Shown piece after piece: positions 1 through 5,327 of a stretch of DNA of 5,327 bases; positions within the stretch are counted from its first letter, which is position 1, and every line of letters begins with the position of its first letter. This DNA comes from Actinomycetota bacterium (GTDB lineage Bacteria > Actinomycetota > Acidimicrobiia > Acidimicrobiales > Iamiaceae): NCBI GenBank assembly GCA_017882935.1, contig JADGOP010000200.1, positions 1-5,327 of the forward strand. Direction: 5' to 3'. The translations under genes and the position numbers were made by a program. Below the pieces are notes generated by a model. That model worked only from the letters and a program-made list of their open reading frames with translations, was not told where the DNA came from and made no database searches.

Positions 1-1313
1 AGGAGCTCGAGGCCACCCTCGCGGCCATCGACTCGAGCGAGCTCAACGCCTTCTCGCACGTCGATGCCGAGCGCGCCCGGGCAGCGGCTGCGTCGGCCGA
101 CGTGTCCCAGCCGTTCGGCGGGGTGCCGATGGGCGTGAAGGAGCTCGACTCGGTCGAGGGGTGGCCGGCGACCGAGGCGTCGCTGGTGTTCGCCGACCGC
201 CGGGCCACGTTCACCTCCACGATGATGCAGCGCATCCAAGCCGCGGGGGCGGTCCCGGTCGGGCAGACCACGGCGAGCGAGTTCGGTGGGCTCAACGTCA
301 GCGTCACCAAGCTCAACGGCATCACCCACAACCCGTGGCAGCAGGGTCGCACCGCCGGGGGGTCGTCGTCGGGCAGCTCGGCTGCCGTGGCCGGCGGCCT
401 CGTCACGATCGCCTCGGGAGGCGACGGCGGTGGCTCGATCCGCATCCCTGCGGGGTTCTGCGGCCTGCTCGGCATGAAGGGCACGGCCGGGCGCATCCCC
501 CGCGGGCCCCGAACCGGCATCGCGCCGATGACGGTGGTGCTCGGCTGCCAGGCGCGCTCGGTGCGTGATGCGGCGCGCTGGTACGACGTGGCCGCGGGCT
601 ACGACTCCCGCGACCCGTACTCGCTGCCGCGGGTCGAGGGCTGGGAGCGTGACCTCGGCACCCACGACCTGCGGGGCCGGCGGGCGGTCCTCGCGCCCAC
701 GCTCGGCGCCGCGGTCGTCCGTCCCGAGGTCGAGGCGCGCATCCGAGAGGCGGGCGAGCAGCTCGCCCACGACGCGGGCCTGGTGCTCGTCGACGTCCCC
801 GTGGCGCTCCCCGGGCTGGGCTTCGAGTGGGCCATCGGCAACCTCGCCGGGCTGCGCCAGGAGCTCGGCGACCTGTGGCCCGCCTGCCGCGACGAGCTCA
901 GCGCCGAGATCGCCTTCGGCCTCGACCTCGCCCAGGACGCGCTCGACCTCGAGGTGGCCGGCCGGGCGGAGGCGGCGCGCACCGACGCCAACGAGGCCAT
1001 GGCCGCGGTGTTCGACGAGGTCGACTTCATCATCGCCGCCACCAACCCCGACGTGGCCTTCCCCGCGCACATCGCCTTCAACACGCGGGTCGACGGCAAG
1101 AAGGTGGGCCTCGAGAACAACGGGGCGCTGACGATCCCGGCGAACGTCACGGGCAACCCCGCGGTGTCGGTGCCGGTCGGCACCATCGACGACCTGCCGG
1201 TGGGGATGCAGATCATCGGCCGCCACCACGAGGACGCGCTCCTGCTCGACCTCGCCGCCGTGGTGGAGCGCACCACCCCGTGGCCCCTGGTGGCCCCGGG
1301 TGCCCCGATCTGA
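1..1313 (+). CDS. Amidase-signature family hydrolase (5' end outside window)
   Basis: Hydrolyses an amide bond; the substrate cannot be read from the sequence. The reading frame is open from the first complete codon at base 3, and the translated leader (ELEATLAAIDSSELNAF, then an Ala-rich helix) is typical of the amidase-signature N-terminus, so the GTG at 102 is internal and the true start lies upstream. The Ser-cisSer-Lys triad is complete: Lys in GVKEL (bases 138-140), cis-Ser in the Gly/Ser-rich GGSSSGSS motif (363-365) and the nucleophile Ser in GGGSIRIPA (435-437). The spacing of 75 and 24 residues equals that of rat fatty acid amide hydrolase (K142, S217, S241). The usual GSDTGGS is GGDGGGS here. 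The C-terminus (NVTGNPAVSVP, then GMQIIGRHHEDALLL) is also standard. About 436 residues are visible; with a usual length of 460-500, some 30-50 are missing. The family assignment is firm. The next gene follows after 29 bp with its own promoter. Confidence 0.95.
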   Translation, partial: ELEATLAAIDSSELNAFSHVDAERARAAAASADVSQPFGGVPMGVKELDSVEGWPATEASLVFADRRATFTSTMMQRIQAAGAVPVGQTTASEFGGLNVSVTKLNGITHNPWQQGRTAGGSSSGSSAAVAGGLVTIASGGDGGGSIRIPAGFCGLLGMKGTAGRIPRGPRTGIAPMTVVLGCQARSVRDAARWYDVAAGYDSRDPYSLPRVEGWERDLGTHDLRGRRAVLAPTLGAAVVRPEVEARIREAGEQLAHDAGLVLVDVPVALPGLGFEWAIGNLAGLRQELGDLWPACRDELSAEIAFGLDLAQDALDLEVAGRAEAARTDANEAMAAVFDEVDFIIAATNPDVAFPAHIAFNTRVDGKKVGLENNGALTIPANVTGNPAVSVPVGTIDDLPVGMQIIGRHHEDALLLDLAAVVERTTPWPLVAPGAPI

Positions 1314-1330
1314 CGACGATGGTCCCCGGA

Positions 1331-1336
1331 TAGGGT
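1331..1336 (+). promoter_or_regulatory. -10 hexamer TAGGGT for leaderless 1343 gene
   Basis: TAGGGT fits the actinobacterial TANNNT -10 consensus and ends 6 nt before the ATG at 1343, so transcription would begin at or next to the start codon. There is no Shine-Dalgarno sequence. The -35 is weak: CTGACG at 1310-1315 is the best match but leaves only 15 bp of spacer, and it overlaps the amidase stop codon. Confidence 0.6.
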
Positions 1337-1342
1337 GCGGCG

Positions 1343-1594
1343 ATGGGCCTGCTCGGGTGGATCGTCATGGGGCTGCTCGCGGGGGGCCTCGCCCGGATGG
1401 CCACCGGGTCGCAGAAGCGGGGCTGCCTGGGCACCATCGTCGTGGGGGTGCTCGGCGCGCTGGTCGGTGGCGCCCTCTTCAATGCGTTCGGGTCGCAGGG
1501 CATCACCCACTTCGGGTGGTGGTCCCTGCTGGTGGCCTTCGTCGGCGCGTCGCTGCTGCTGCTGGTGCTCCAGGCCATTGCCGGACGCGGGTAG
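1343..1594 (+). CDS. GlsB/YeaQ/YmgE family small membrane protein
   Basis: An 83-residue integral membrane protein with three hydrophobic segments at about residues 3-18, 29-48 and 58-79. The Gly-rich pattern fits the GlsB/YeaQ/YmgE (transglycosylase-associated, PF04226) family: GLLAGGLARM in helix 1, then a short basic loop (SQKRG), then GTIVVGVLGALVGG in helix 2. Family members are 80-90 residues long, lie in the cytoplasmic membrane and are often stress-induced; their molecular function is not settled. The ATG start is supported by the family's usual short N-terminus and by a TAGGGT -10 hexamer 6 nt upstream, suggesting a leaderless message. It lies 29 bp after the amidase but probably has its own promoter. 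Nothing suggests a functional link to either neighbour. Confidence 0.88.
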   Translation: MGLLGWIVMGLLAGGLARMATGSQKRGCLGTIVVGVLGALVGGALFNAFGSQGITHFGWWSLLVAFVGASLLLLVLQAIAGRG

Positions 1595-1639
1595 GGCGCC
1601 GCGCAACAAAAGGGCAGGTCAGGTTCTCTTTACAGGGTG

Positions 1640-1662
1640 TTGTCACACCCCGTCGGCACAAT
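1640..1662 (+). promoter_or_regulatory. Candidate RecA_NDp/PafBC-type promoter of the 60-aa gene
   Basis: TTGTCACAC (1640-1648), 8 nt, then CACAAT (1657-1662), then 6 nt to the ATG at 1669. The mycobacterial RecA-independent DNA-damage promoter is written tTGTCRgtg-N8-TAnnnT; the TTGTCA part and the 8-nt spacing match, while the last three bases (CAC for GTG) and the first base of the -10 (C for T) differ. No usual -35 sits about 17 bp upstream of CACAAT, as expected for this activator-dependent class. A perfect 6-bp inverted repeat, GGGTGT-TGTC-ACACCC (1635-1650), overlaps the element. The surrounding 1604-1650 is AT-richer than the rest of the window. Confidence 0.5.
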
Positions 1663-1668
1663 GGGTGC

Positions 1669-1851
1669 ATGGCACGACAGCAACTCCGCCTCCTCAACAC
1701 GCCGCCGCCGGTGTGGAAGCTCGACGAGCAGACCAAGGCCGTCGGTCGGCGTGGGCTCGCCCAGGCCCGCGCCGCCCTGGCCGAGGCCGACCGTCGCCGG
1801 GCCGACCGCGCCGAGCAGCACACCGGTCGCACTAACCGCTCCGCCGCCTGA
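1669..1851 (+). CDS. Small basic protein of unknown function, 60 aa
   Basis: Sixty codons from ATG to TGA. I do not recognise a named family. The N-terminal third has three successive prolines and a Trp (residues 12-16, TPPPVW), followed by KLDEQTKAVGRRGLAQARAAL and a highly charged Ala/Arg/Glu helix to about residue 50. The tail is basic and polar. There is no signal peptide or membrane segment, so it should be cytoplasmic; the Arg content would allow nucleic-acid binding, but no binding motif is present. The reality of the gene rests on a promoter-like sequence placed exactly 6 nt before the ATG, normal high-GC codon use through to the stop, and the gap between its neighbours that it fills. 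The same frame is open further upstream, but only this ATG is preceded by a promoter. If the promoter reading is right, it would be induced by DNA damage. Confidence 0.72.
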   Translation: MARQQLRLLNTPPPVWKLDEQTKAVGRRGLAQARAALAEADRRRADRAEQHTGRTNRSAA

Positions 1852-1888
1852 TCCCACCCGGCACCAGGCACGGCGCCGACGCGCCCGC

Positions 1889-1917
1889 TTGTGCCGGCCA
1901 GGGATCCGGTCGAAACT
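1889..1917 (+). promoter_or_regulatory. Candidate promoter of the 1924-3225 gene pair
   Basis: TTGTGC (1889-1894), a 17-bp spacer, then GAAACT (1912-1917), then 6 nt to the GTG at 1924. Each hexamer matches its consensus in only three positions, but the 17-bp spacer and the 6-nt gap to the start, identical to the clearer promoters in this window, support it. It also argues against the in-frame GTG at 1891, which would lie inside the -35. Confidence 0.4.
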
Positions 1918-1923
1918 CTCGGC

Positions 1924-2355
1924 GTGGCGGACCCTTCACACGTCCCTGATCCCGCGGGCCAGGCGGTCCCGCCTCCCCCACTGCCTCCCGACGCACTGGC
2001 CACGCGCGGCCTCGCGGTGCTGCTCGGCGGCATGGCCTCCGACCACCTCGCACTGCTCGACTACCTCGCGGGTACCTTCGCCGCCGCCATGCCGTCGGCC
2101 ACCCGGGTCCAGCGCCGGGGGCTCTTCAACCGGGGCCGGGCCGAGTCGGTCCGCGTCCACCTGGGCGACACCGTCTTCGAGCTGCGCGACCACGCCGGCC
2201 AGGTCGAGCCCAGCATCGGCTCCAGCGTCGGTGGCGTGGCGCTGTCGCGCGAGAAGGTCACCATCGACGCCTGGGTGGTCCGCTTCGCAGCGGCGCTCGA
2301 CGACGCCGCCCGCTCGTCCGATCACGTCCGCGCCGCGCTGGCGAACCTCGTCTGA
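1924..2355 (+). CDS. Protein of unknown function, first gene of the YbjQ-like pair
   Basis: About 143 residues from GTG 1924; a longer 154-residue form from GTG 1891 is possible but would place the start in the probable -35. I do not recognise a named domain. Visible parts are a Pro-rich, disordered-looking N-terminus (to about residue 22), a hydrophobic helix (LAVLLGGMASDHLALLDYLAG, about 29-49), a basic stretch (RVQRRGLFNRGR), then an alternating beta-like segment (ESVRVHLGDTVFELRDHAG) and a C-terminal helix holding VALSREKVTIDAWVVRFAAAL and ending in RAALANLV. There is no signal peptide or true membrane segment, so it is probably cytoplasmic. It is 69 bp upstream of the doubled YbjQ-like gene, which has a Shine-Dalgarno sequence and no evident promoter, so the two are probably cotranscribed. 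From memory, similar small proteins sit next to YbjQ-like genes in other actinobacteria; this could not be checked here. Confidence 0.75.
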   Translation: MADPSHVPDPAGQAVPPPPLPPDALATRGLAVLLGGMASDHLALLDYLAGTFAAAMPSATRVQRRGLFNRGRAESVRVHLGDTVFELRDHAGQVEPSIGSSVGGVALSREKVTIDAWVVRFAAALDDAARSSDHVRAALANLV

Positions 2356-2414
2356 CCCACCGACCCGCACGACCCACCCGCCGGCGGGCCCCCGGGCGCG
2401 CCCCCTGACGACCC

Positions 2415-2419
2415 AGGAG
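2415..2419 (+). promoter_or_regulatory. Shine-Dalgarno AGGAG for 2425 gene
   Basis: AGGAG lies 5 nt before the ATG at 2425. Most genes in this window lack such a site, so its presence fixes this start and indicates translation from within a longer message, consistent with cotranscription with the gene ending at 2355. Confidence 0.8.
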
Positions 2420-2424
2420 CCCCC

Positions 2425-3225
2425 ATGTCGAACCCCGAGCCGTGGATCACCCCTGCCAGCCAGCAGCGCCTCGCCGACACCGCCAGCGGCACGTGCTTCA
2501 CGTCCGACCTCAGCGTCGACGAGTTCGTGCTCGTGCACCAGAGCGGCTTCGAGGCCCTCGGCCTCGTGGTGGGCAGCTCCATGTACCACGTCGGCATCCA
2601 GGTGGCGCGCTGGGGCCAGTCCCAGGAGCTGACCACCCTCACCCAGGCCATGTACAACGGGCGGGAGCTGGCCATGGAGCGCATGACCACCGAGGCGAAC
2701 CAGCTCGGGGCCGACGGCATCGTGGGAGTGCAGCTCGCGCTCAACATGTACGCGGGGGGCCAGGAGGTCATGGAGTTCCTCGCCACCGGCACGGCCGTGC
2801 GATCCCGCGCCCACCCGGGCGCGTTCAAGGCGCCCACCGGCCGGCCCTTCACCTCCGACTTGACGGGCCAGGACTTCTACAAGCTGCTCCGGGCCGGGTG
2901 GCTGCCCACCAGCTTCGTGTTCGGCACCTGCGTGTACCACGTGGCCCACCAGGGGGCGCTGCAGTCGCTGCGTCAGATCGGGCAGAACGTGGAGATGCCG
3001 CAGTACACCCAAGCCGTCTACGACGCCCGCGAGCTGGCGGTCAGCCGCCTGCAGACCGAGGGTGAGCGCTCGGGGGGCGCCGGCATCGTGGGCGTGCAGC
3101 TCTCGCACACCAGCCACGTGTGGGGCGAGCACGCCATCGAGTTCCTCGGCGTCGGCACCGCCGTCCGCACCCTCGGCGACACCGAGCCCATGCCTGCGCC
3201 CACCCTGGTCCTGCCCCTGCAGTGA
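2425..3225 (+). CDS. Tandem YbjQ-like (DUF74, heavy-metal-binding domain) protein
   Basis: A 266-residue soluble protein built from two copies of one domain. Copy 1 is about residues 25-126 and copy 2 about 142-248. Matching blocks are FTSDLS/FTSDLT (25, 142), SMYHVG/CVYHVA (52, 169), TQAMYNGRELAMERM/TQAVYDARELAVSRL (73, 195), GADGIVGVQL/GGAGIVGVQL (95, 217) and EFLATGTAVR/EFLGVGTAVR (117, 239). The offset is 117 residues at first and 122 later, so copy 2 has a five-residue insertion in between. The pattern (R/K)E(L/I)A, then LGAD-IVGV, then GTAV is that of YbjQ/PF01906; family members are usually single domains of about 105 residues that assemble as oligomers. The 'heavy-metal-binding' name is not supported here: there is no conserved Cys/His cluster, and the few Cys (C24, C169) are not equivalent between copies. 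The long linker regions are more divergent than standard YbjQ, so this is a distant relative. The function is unknown. Confidence 0.85.
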   Translation: MSNPEPWITPASQQRLADTASGTCFTSDLSVDEFVLVHQSGFEALGLVVGSSMYHVGIQVARWGQSQELTTLTQAMYNGRELAMERMTTEANQLGADGIVGVQLALNMYAGGQEVMEFLATGTAVRSRAHPGAFKAPTGRPFTSDLTGQDFYKLLRAGWLPTSFVFGTCVYHVAHQGALQSLRQIGQNVEMPQYTQAVYDARELAVSRLQTEGERSGGAGIVGVQLSHTSHVWGEHAIEFLGVGTAVRTLGDTEPMPAPTLVLPLQ

Positions 3226-3251
3226 GGCATCCCGCCACGCTGCGGCACGCA

Positions 3252-3269
3252 CTTGACCCGTTGGTCAAG
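3252..3269 (+). promoter_or_regulatory. 18-bp inverted repeat, probable repressor operator before the thiolase
   Basis: CTTGACC-CGTT-GGTCAAG, perfect 7-bp arms around a 4-nt centre, ending 16 bp before the -10 hexamer at 3286. The right arm covers the position where the -35 of this promoter would lie (TTGGTC at 3261-3266 or GGTCAA at 3263-3268), so a bound protein should block RNA polymerase. Even-length palindromes of this form are typical operators of TetR-family regulators, which often control acyl-CoA metabolism genes in actinobacteria. It has no T tract and lies upstream of the start, so it is not a terminator. Confidence 0.6.
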
Positions 3270-3285
3270 AAGTGGGCCGTGGCCA

Positions 3286-3291
3286 TAGGCT
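3286..3291 (+). promoter_or_regulatory. -10 hexamer TAGGCT for leaderless thiolase gene
   Basis: TAGGCT fits TANNNT and ends exactly 6 nt before the ATG at 3298, the same spacing as at 1331 and 5187. There is no Shine-Dalgarno sequence between it and the start, so the message is probably leaderless. Confidence 0.6.
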
Positions 3292-3297
3292 GCGACC

Positions 3298-4474
<1,177 letters not shown>

Positions 4475-4476
<2 letters not shown>

Positions 4477-4491
4477 CGCGGCCGGCGCGTC
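4475..4491 (+). terminator. Hairpin at the thiolase stop, possible terminator
   Basis: GACGCG-GCCGG-CGCGTC forms a 6-bp all-Watson-Crick stem with a 5-nt loop and begins within the thiolase stop codon. No T tract follows. An alternative pairing of TGACGC (4474-4479) with GCGTCA (4493-4498) is also possible. U-less hairpins are proposed terminators in high-GC actinobacteria, but such stems also arise by chance at this base composition. Confidence 0.3.
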
Positions 4492-4492
4492 G

Positions 4493-4515
4493 GCGTCACA
4501 CCCCCTCGGTAGGGT
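4493..4515 (+). promoter_or_regulatory. Candidate RecA_NDp/PafBC-type promoter of the nuclease gene
   Basis: GCGTCACAC (4493-4501), 8 nt, then TAGGGT (4510-4515). Bases 4495-4509 match 1642-1656 in 14 of 15 positions and abut the -10 hexamer in the same way. The -10 is a full TANNNT. The first two bases of the upstream element are GC rather than TT, making it a weaker match to tTGTCRgtg than the copy at 1640. Transcription would start near 4522 and give a leader of about 60 nt, which holds a 5-bp hairpin (GCGGC-GGTC-GCCGC, 4539-4552) before the ribosome binding site. Confidence 0.45.
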
Positions 4516-4573
4516 CGTCCCACCGGTTCCCCCGGCTCGCGGCGGTCGCCGCCTCTCCCCGGCACCCGAGCCT

Positions 4574-4578
4574 GGAGG
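4574..4578 (+). promoter_or_regulatory. Shine-Dalgarno GGAGG for 4584 gene
   Basis: GGAGG lies 5 nt before the GTG at 4584 and decides this start in a frame that is open far upstream. It is the strongest ribosome binding site in the window. Confidence 0.85.
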
Positions 4579-4583
4579 CATCC

Positions 4584-5150
4584 GTGACCCTGCGCCTGCA
4601 CGCGGTCCTGCGCCGCGCCCTGTTCTCCCTCGTCCCCGTTCTCGCCGGGCTCGCCGTCGGCGCCCTCACCGGGTGCTCGCCGGGCACCCCGGCACGATCG
4701 GCGGGCCCACCCGCAGCCGCGGTGATGGTGCGCGACGTCGACGGCGACACCATCGTCGCCCGCATCGGCGGCCACCTCGAGCGGGTGCGCCTGCTCGGCA
4801 TCGACACCCCCGAGACCAAGGACCCACGCAAGCCGGTGCAGTGCTACGGGCACGAGGCCTCGTCGCACACCCGCTCGCTGCTGCCACCGGGCACCGCGCT
4901 GCGGGTCGCGCGCGATGTCGAGGCGCGCGACCGCTACGGCCGCCTGCTGCTCTACGTGTGGCGGGCGAGCGACGGCCTGTTCGTCAACCGCGAGCTCGCG
5001 GCCGATGGCGACGCCTCACTGCTCACCTTCCAGCCCAACACCGCCCACGAGCCCGAGCTCAGCGCGGCGGTCGACCGGGCCCGCCGGTCCGGTCGGGGCC
5101 TGTGGGGCCGCTGCGGGGGACCGGGCCGGCCGCTCGGACCGTCGGGCTGA
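4584..5150 (+). CDS. Lipoprotein staphylococcal-nuclease-like (thermonuclease) enzyme
   Basis: A Ca2+-dependent phosphodiesterase expected to cut DNA and/or RNA outside the cytoplasmic membrane. The 188 residues begin with a signal peptide: basic LRLHAVLRRA, a hydrophobic core at about 13-27, then the lipobox LTGC, with C31 as the lipidated residue. A short Pro/Ala-rich linker leads to the SNase domain (about 47-175). All residues equivalent to the S. aureus catalytic set are present: D55 (VDGDT), R69, D74, T75 and E77 (VRLLGIDTPET), and R120 (RDRYGRLL). The C-terminal part (FVNRELAADGDA, then FQPNTAHEPEL and GLWGRC) also follows the family. The frame is open far upstream, but GTG 4584 has an ideal ribosome binding site and starts directly at the signal peptide. 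Likely roles are nutrient scavenging, extracellular DNA turnover or defence; the promoter hints at DNA-damage control. The product is predicted to be anchored to the outer face of the membrane rather than freely secreted. Confidence 0.93.
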   Translation: MTLRLHAVLRRALFSLVPVLAGLAVGALTGCSPGTPARSAGPPAAAVMVRDVDGDTIVARIGGHLERVRLLGIDTPETKDPRKPVQCYGHEASSHTRSLLPPGTALRVARDVEARDRYGRLLLYVWRASDGLFVNRELAADGDASLLTFQPNTAHEPELSAAVDRARRSGRGLWGRCGGPGRPLGPSG

Positions 5151-5165
5151 TGTCGGTGCGCAGGT

Positions 5166-5181
5166 CGCCGGCGCGCCGGCG
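5166..5181 (+). other. Perfect 16-bp GC palindrome between nuclease and deacetylase genes
   Basis: CGCCGGCGCGCCGGCG equals its own reverse complement and lies 15 bp after the nuclease stop and 5 bp before the TAGGGT at 5187. It could be a U-less terminator for the nuclease gene or an operator covering the -35 region of the next promoter. At this GC content a chance origin is also possible, since the word is two copies of CGCCGGCG, itself a palindrome. Confidence 0.35.
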
Positions 5182-5186
5182 GTCGC

Positions 5187-5192
5187 TAGGGT
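5187..5192 (+). promoter_or_regulatory. -10 hexamer TAGGGT for leaderless 5199 gene
   Basis: TAGGGT ends 6 nt before the GTG at 5199, the same spacing as at 1331 and 3286, and no Shine-Dalgarno sequence is present. The overlapping ATG at 5197 is out of frame and runs at once into TGA, so the spacing supports GTG as the start. No convincing -35 is seen. Confidence 0.6.
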
Positions 5193-5198
5193 TCGGAT

Positions 5199-5327
5199 GT
5201 GACCGAGCTCGCGGAACGACTGGGCTTCCACGCCGACGACCGCATCCTGATCGTCAACTGCGACGACCTCGGCTCCACCCACGCGGCCAACGTGGCCATC
5301 TACGAGGGGCTGCGCAACGGCCTGGCC
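5199..5327 (+). CDS. ChbG/HpnK (YdjC-type) carbohydrate deacetylase family, 3' end outside window
   Basis: Only the first 43 residues are present, starting with GTG. After a short helix (TELAERLGF) comes RILIVNCDDLGSTHAANVAI, which aligns with the N-terminal strand and metal-binding Asp pair of the ChbG/HpnK/YdjC family (usual form LIVNADDFG followed by a loop and N-A-I). Members remove acetyl groups from N-acetylated sugars such as chitin oligosaccharides or hopanoid glycosides, using a divalent metal. The ADDFG block is CDDLG here, so this is not a close relative of E. coli ChbG. The catalytic centre and other metal ligands lie beyond the window, so activity and substrate cannot be judged. 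It follows the nuclease by 48 bp but probably has its own promoter. Confidence 0.75.
   Translation, partial: MTELAERLGFHADDRILIVNCDDLGSTHAANVAIYEGLRNGLA

Noticed and set aside
102..104. GTG 102 as the amidase start
   Set aside because: The frame is open back to base 3 and encodes the conserved helix normally found before the catalytic Lys; starting at 102 would leave only 12 residues ahead of it.
599..1609. Open frame on the - strand opposite the amidase and the small membrane protein gene
   Set aside because: It runs across two well-supported genes on the other strand and gives a Ser/Arg/Pro-rich product with no family features.
2354..2415. GACCC[A/G]C-like words at 2354, 2362, 2371 and 2410 and the palindrome CCCGCCGGCGGG (2377-2388) between the paired genes
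   Set aside because: Spacing is irregular and the stretch is simply C-rich; the palindrome is short and has no T tract. Not strong enough to call an operator array or terminator.
1936..3252. Long open frame on the - strand (438 codons) opposite the two-gene module
   Set aside because: It is antisense to two genes with clear start signals and, for the second, recognisable domains. Its product is a His/Gly/Ala/Arg-rich composition with no domain, as expected from the complement of high-GC coding DNA.

Overview
The window reads as chromosomal DNA from a very GC-rich actinobacterium. The codon third positions are almost all G or C, and at least three genes begin 6 nt after a TAGGNT -10 hexamer with no Shine-Dalgarno sequence, which is the leaderless gene style common in Actinomycetota. 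Acidimicrobiia would fit, but the sequence alone does not fix the class. All seven protein genes are on the + strand, gaps are short (about 30 to 110 bp), and no mobile element, RNA gene or CRISPR array is visible.

Layout: (1) 1-1313, an amidase-signature hydrolase whose N-terminus lies before the window; (2) 1343-1594, a three-helix GlsB/YeaQ/YmgE-type membrane protein; (3) 1669-1851, a 60-residue basic orphan protein; (4) 1924-2355, a conserved-looking protein of unknown function, apparently in an operon with (5) 2425-3225, a protein made of two divergent YbjQ-like (DUF74, 'heavy-metal-binding') domains; (6) 3298-4476, a complete thiolase with the canonical catalytic residues at canonical positions; (7) 4584-5150, a lipoprotein staphylococcal-nuclease-like enzyme; (8) 5199 to the window edge, the start of a ChbG/HpnK (YdjC-type) deacetylase.

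The genes do not form one pathway; most appear to be separate transcription units with their own promoters. The most interesting signals are regulatory. The promoters of the 60-residue protein and of the nuclease share a 14-of-15 match (GTCACACCCC[G/C]TCGG) placed identically against the -10 hexamer. Its layout, GTCA core then 8 nt before the -10, matches the RecA-independent DNA-damage promoter (RecA_NDp, PafBC-dependent) known from mycobacteria. The thiolase promoter carries a perfect 18-bp inverted repeat, CTTGACC-N4-GGTCAAG, that looks like a repressor operator. The doubled YbjQ-like protein and its small partner form a two-gene module without a known role.
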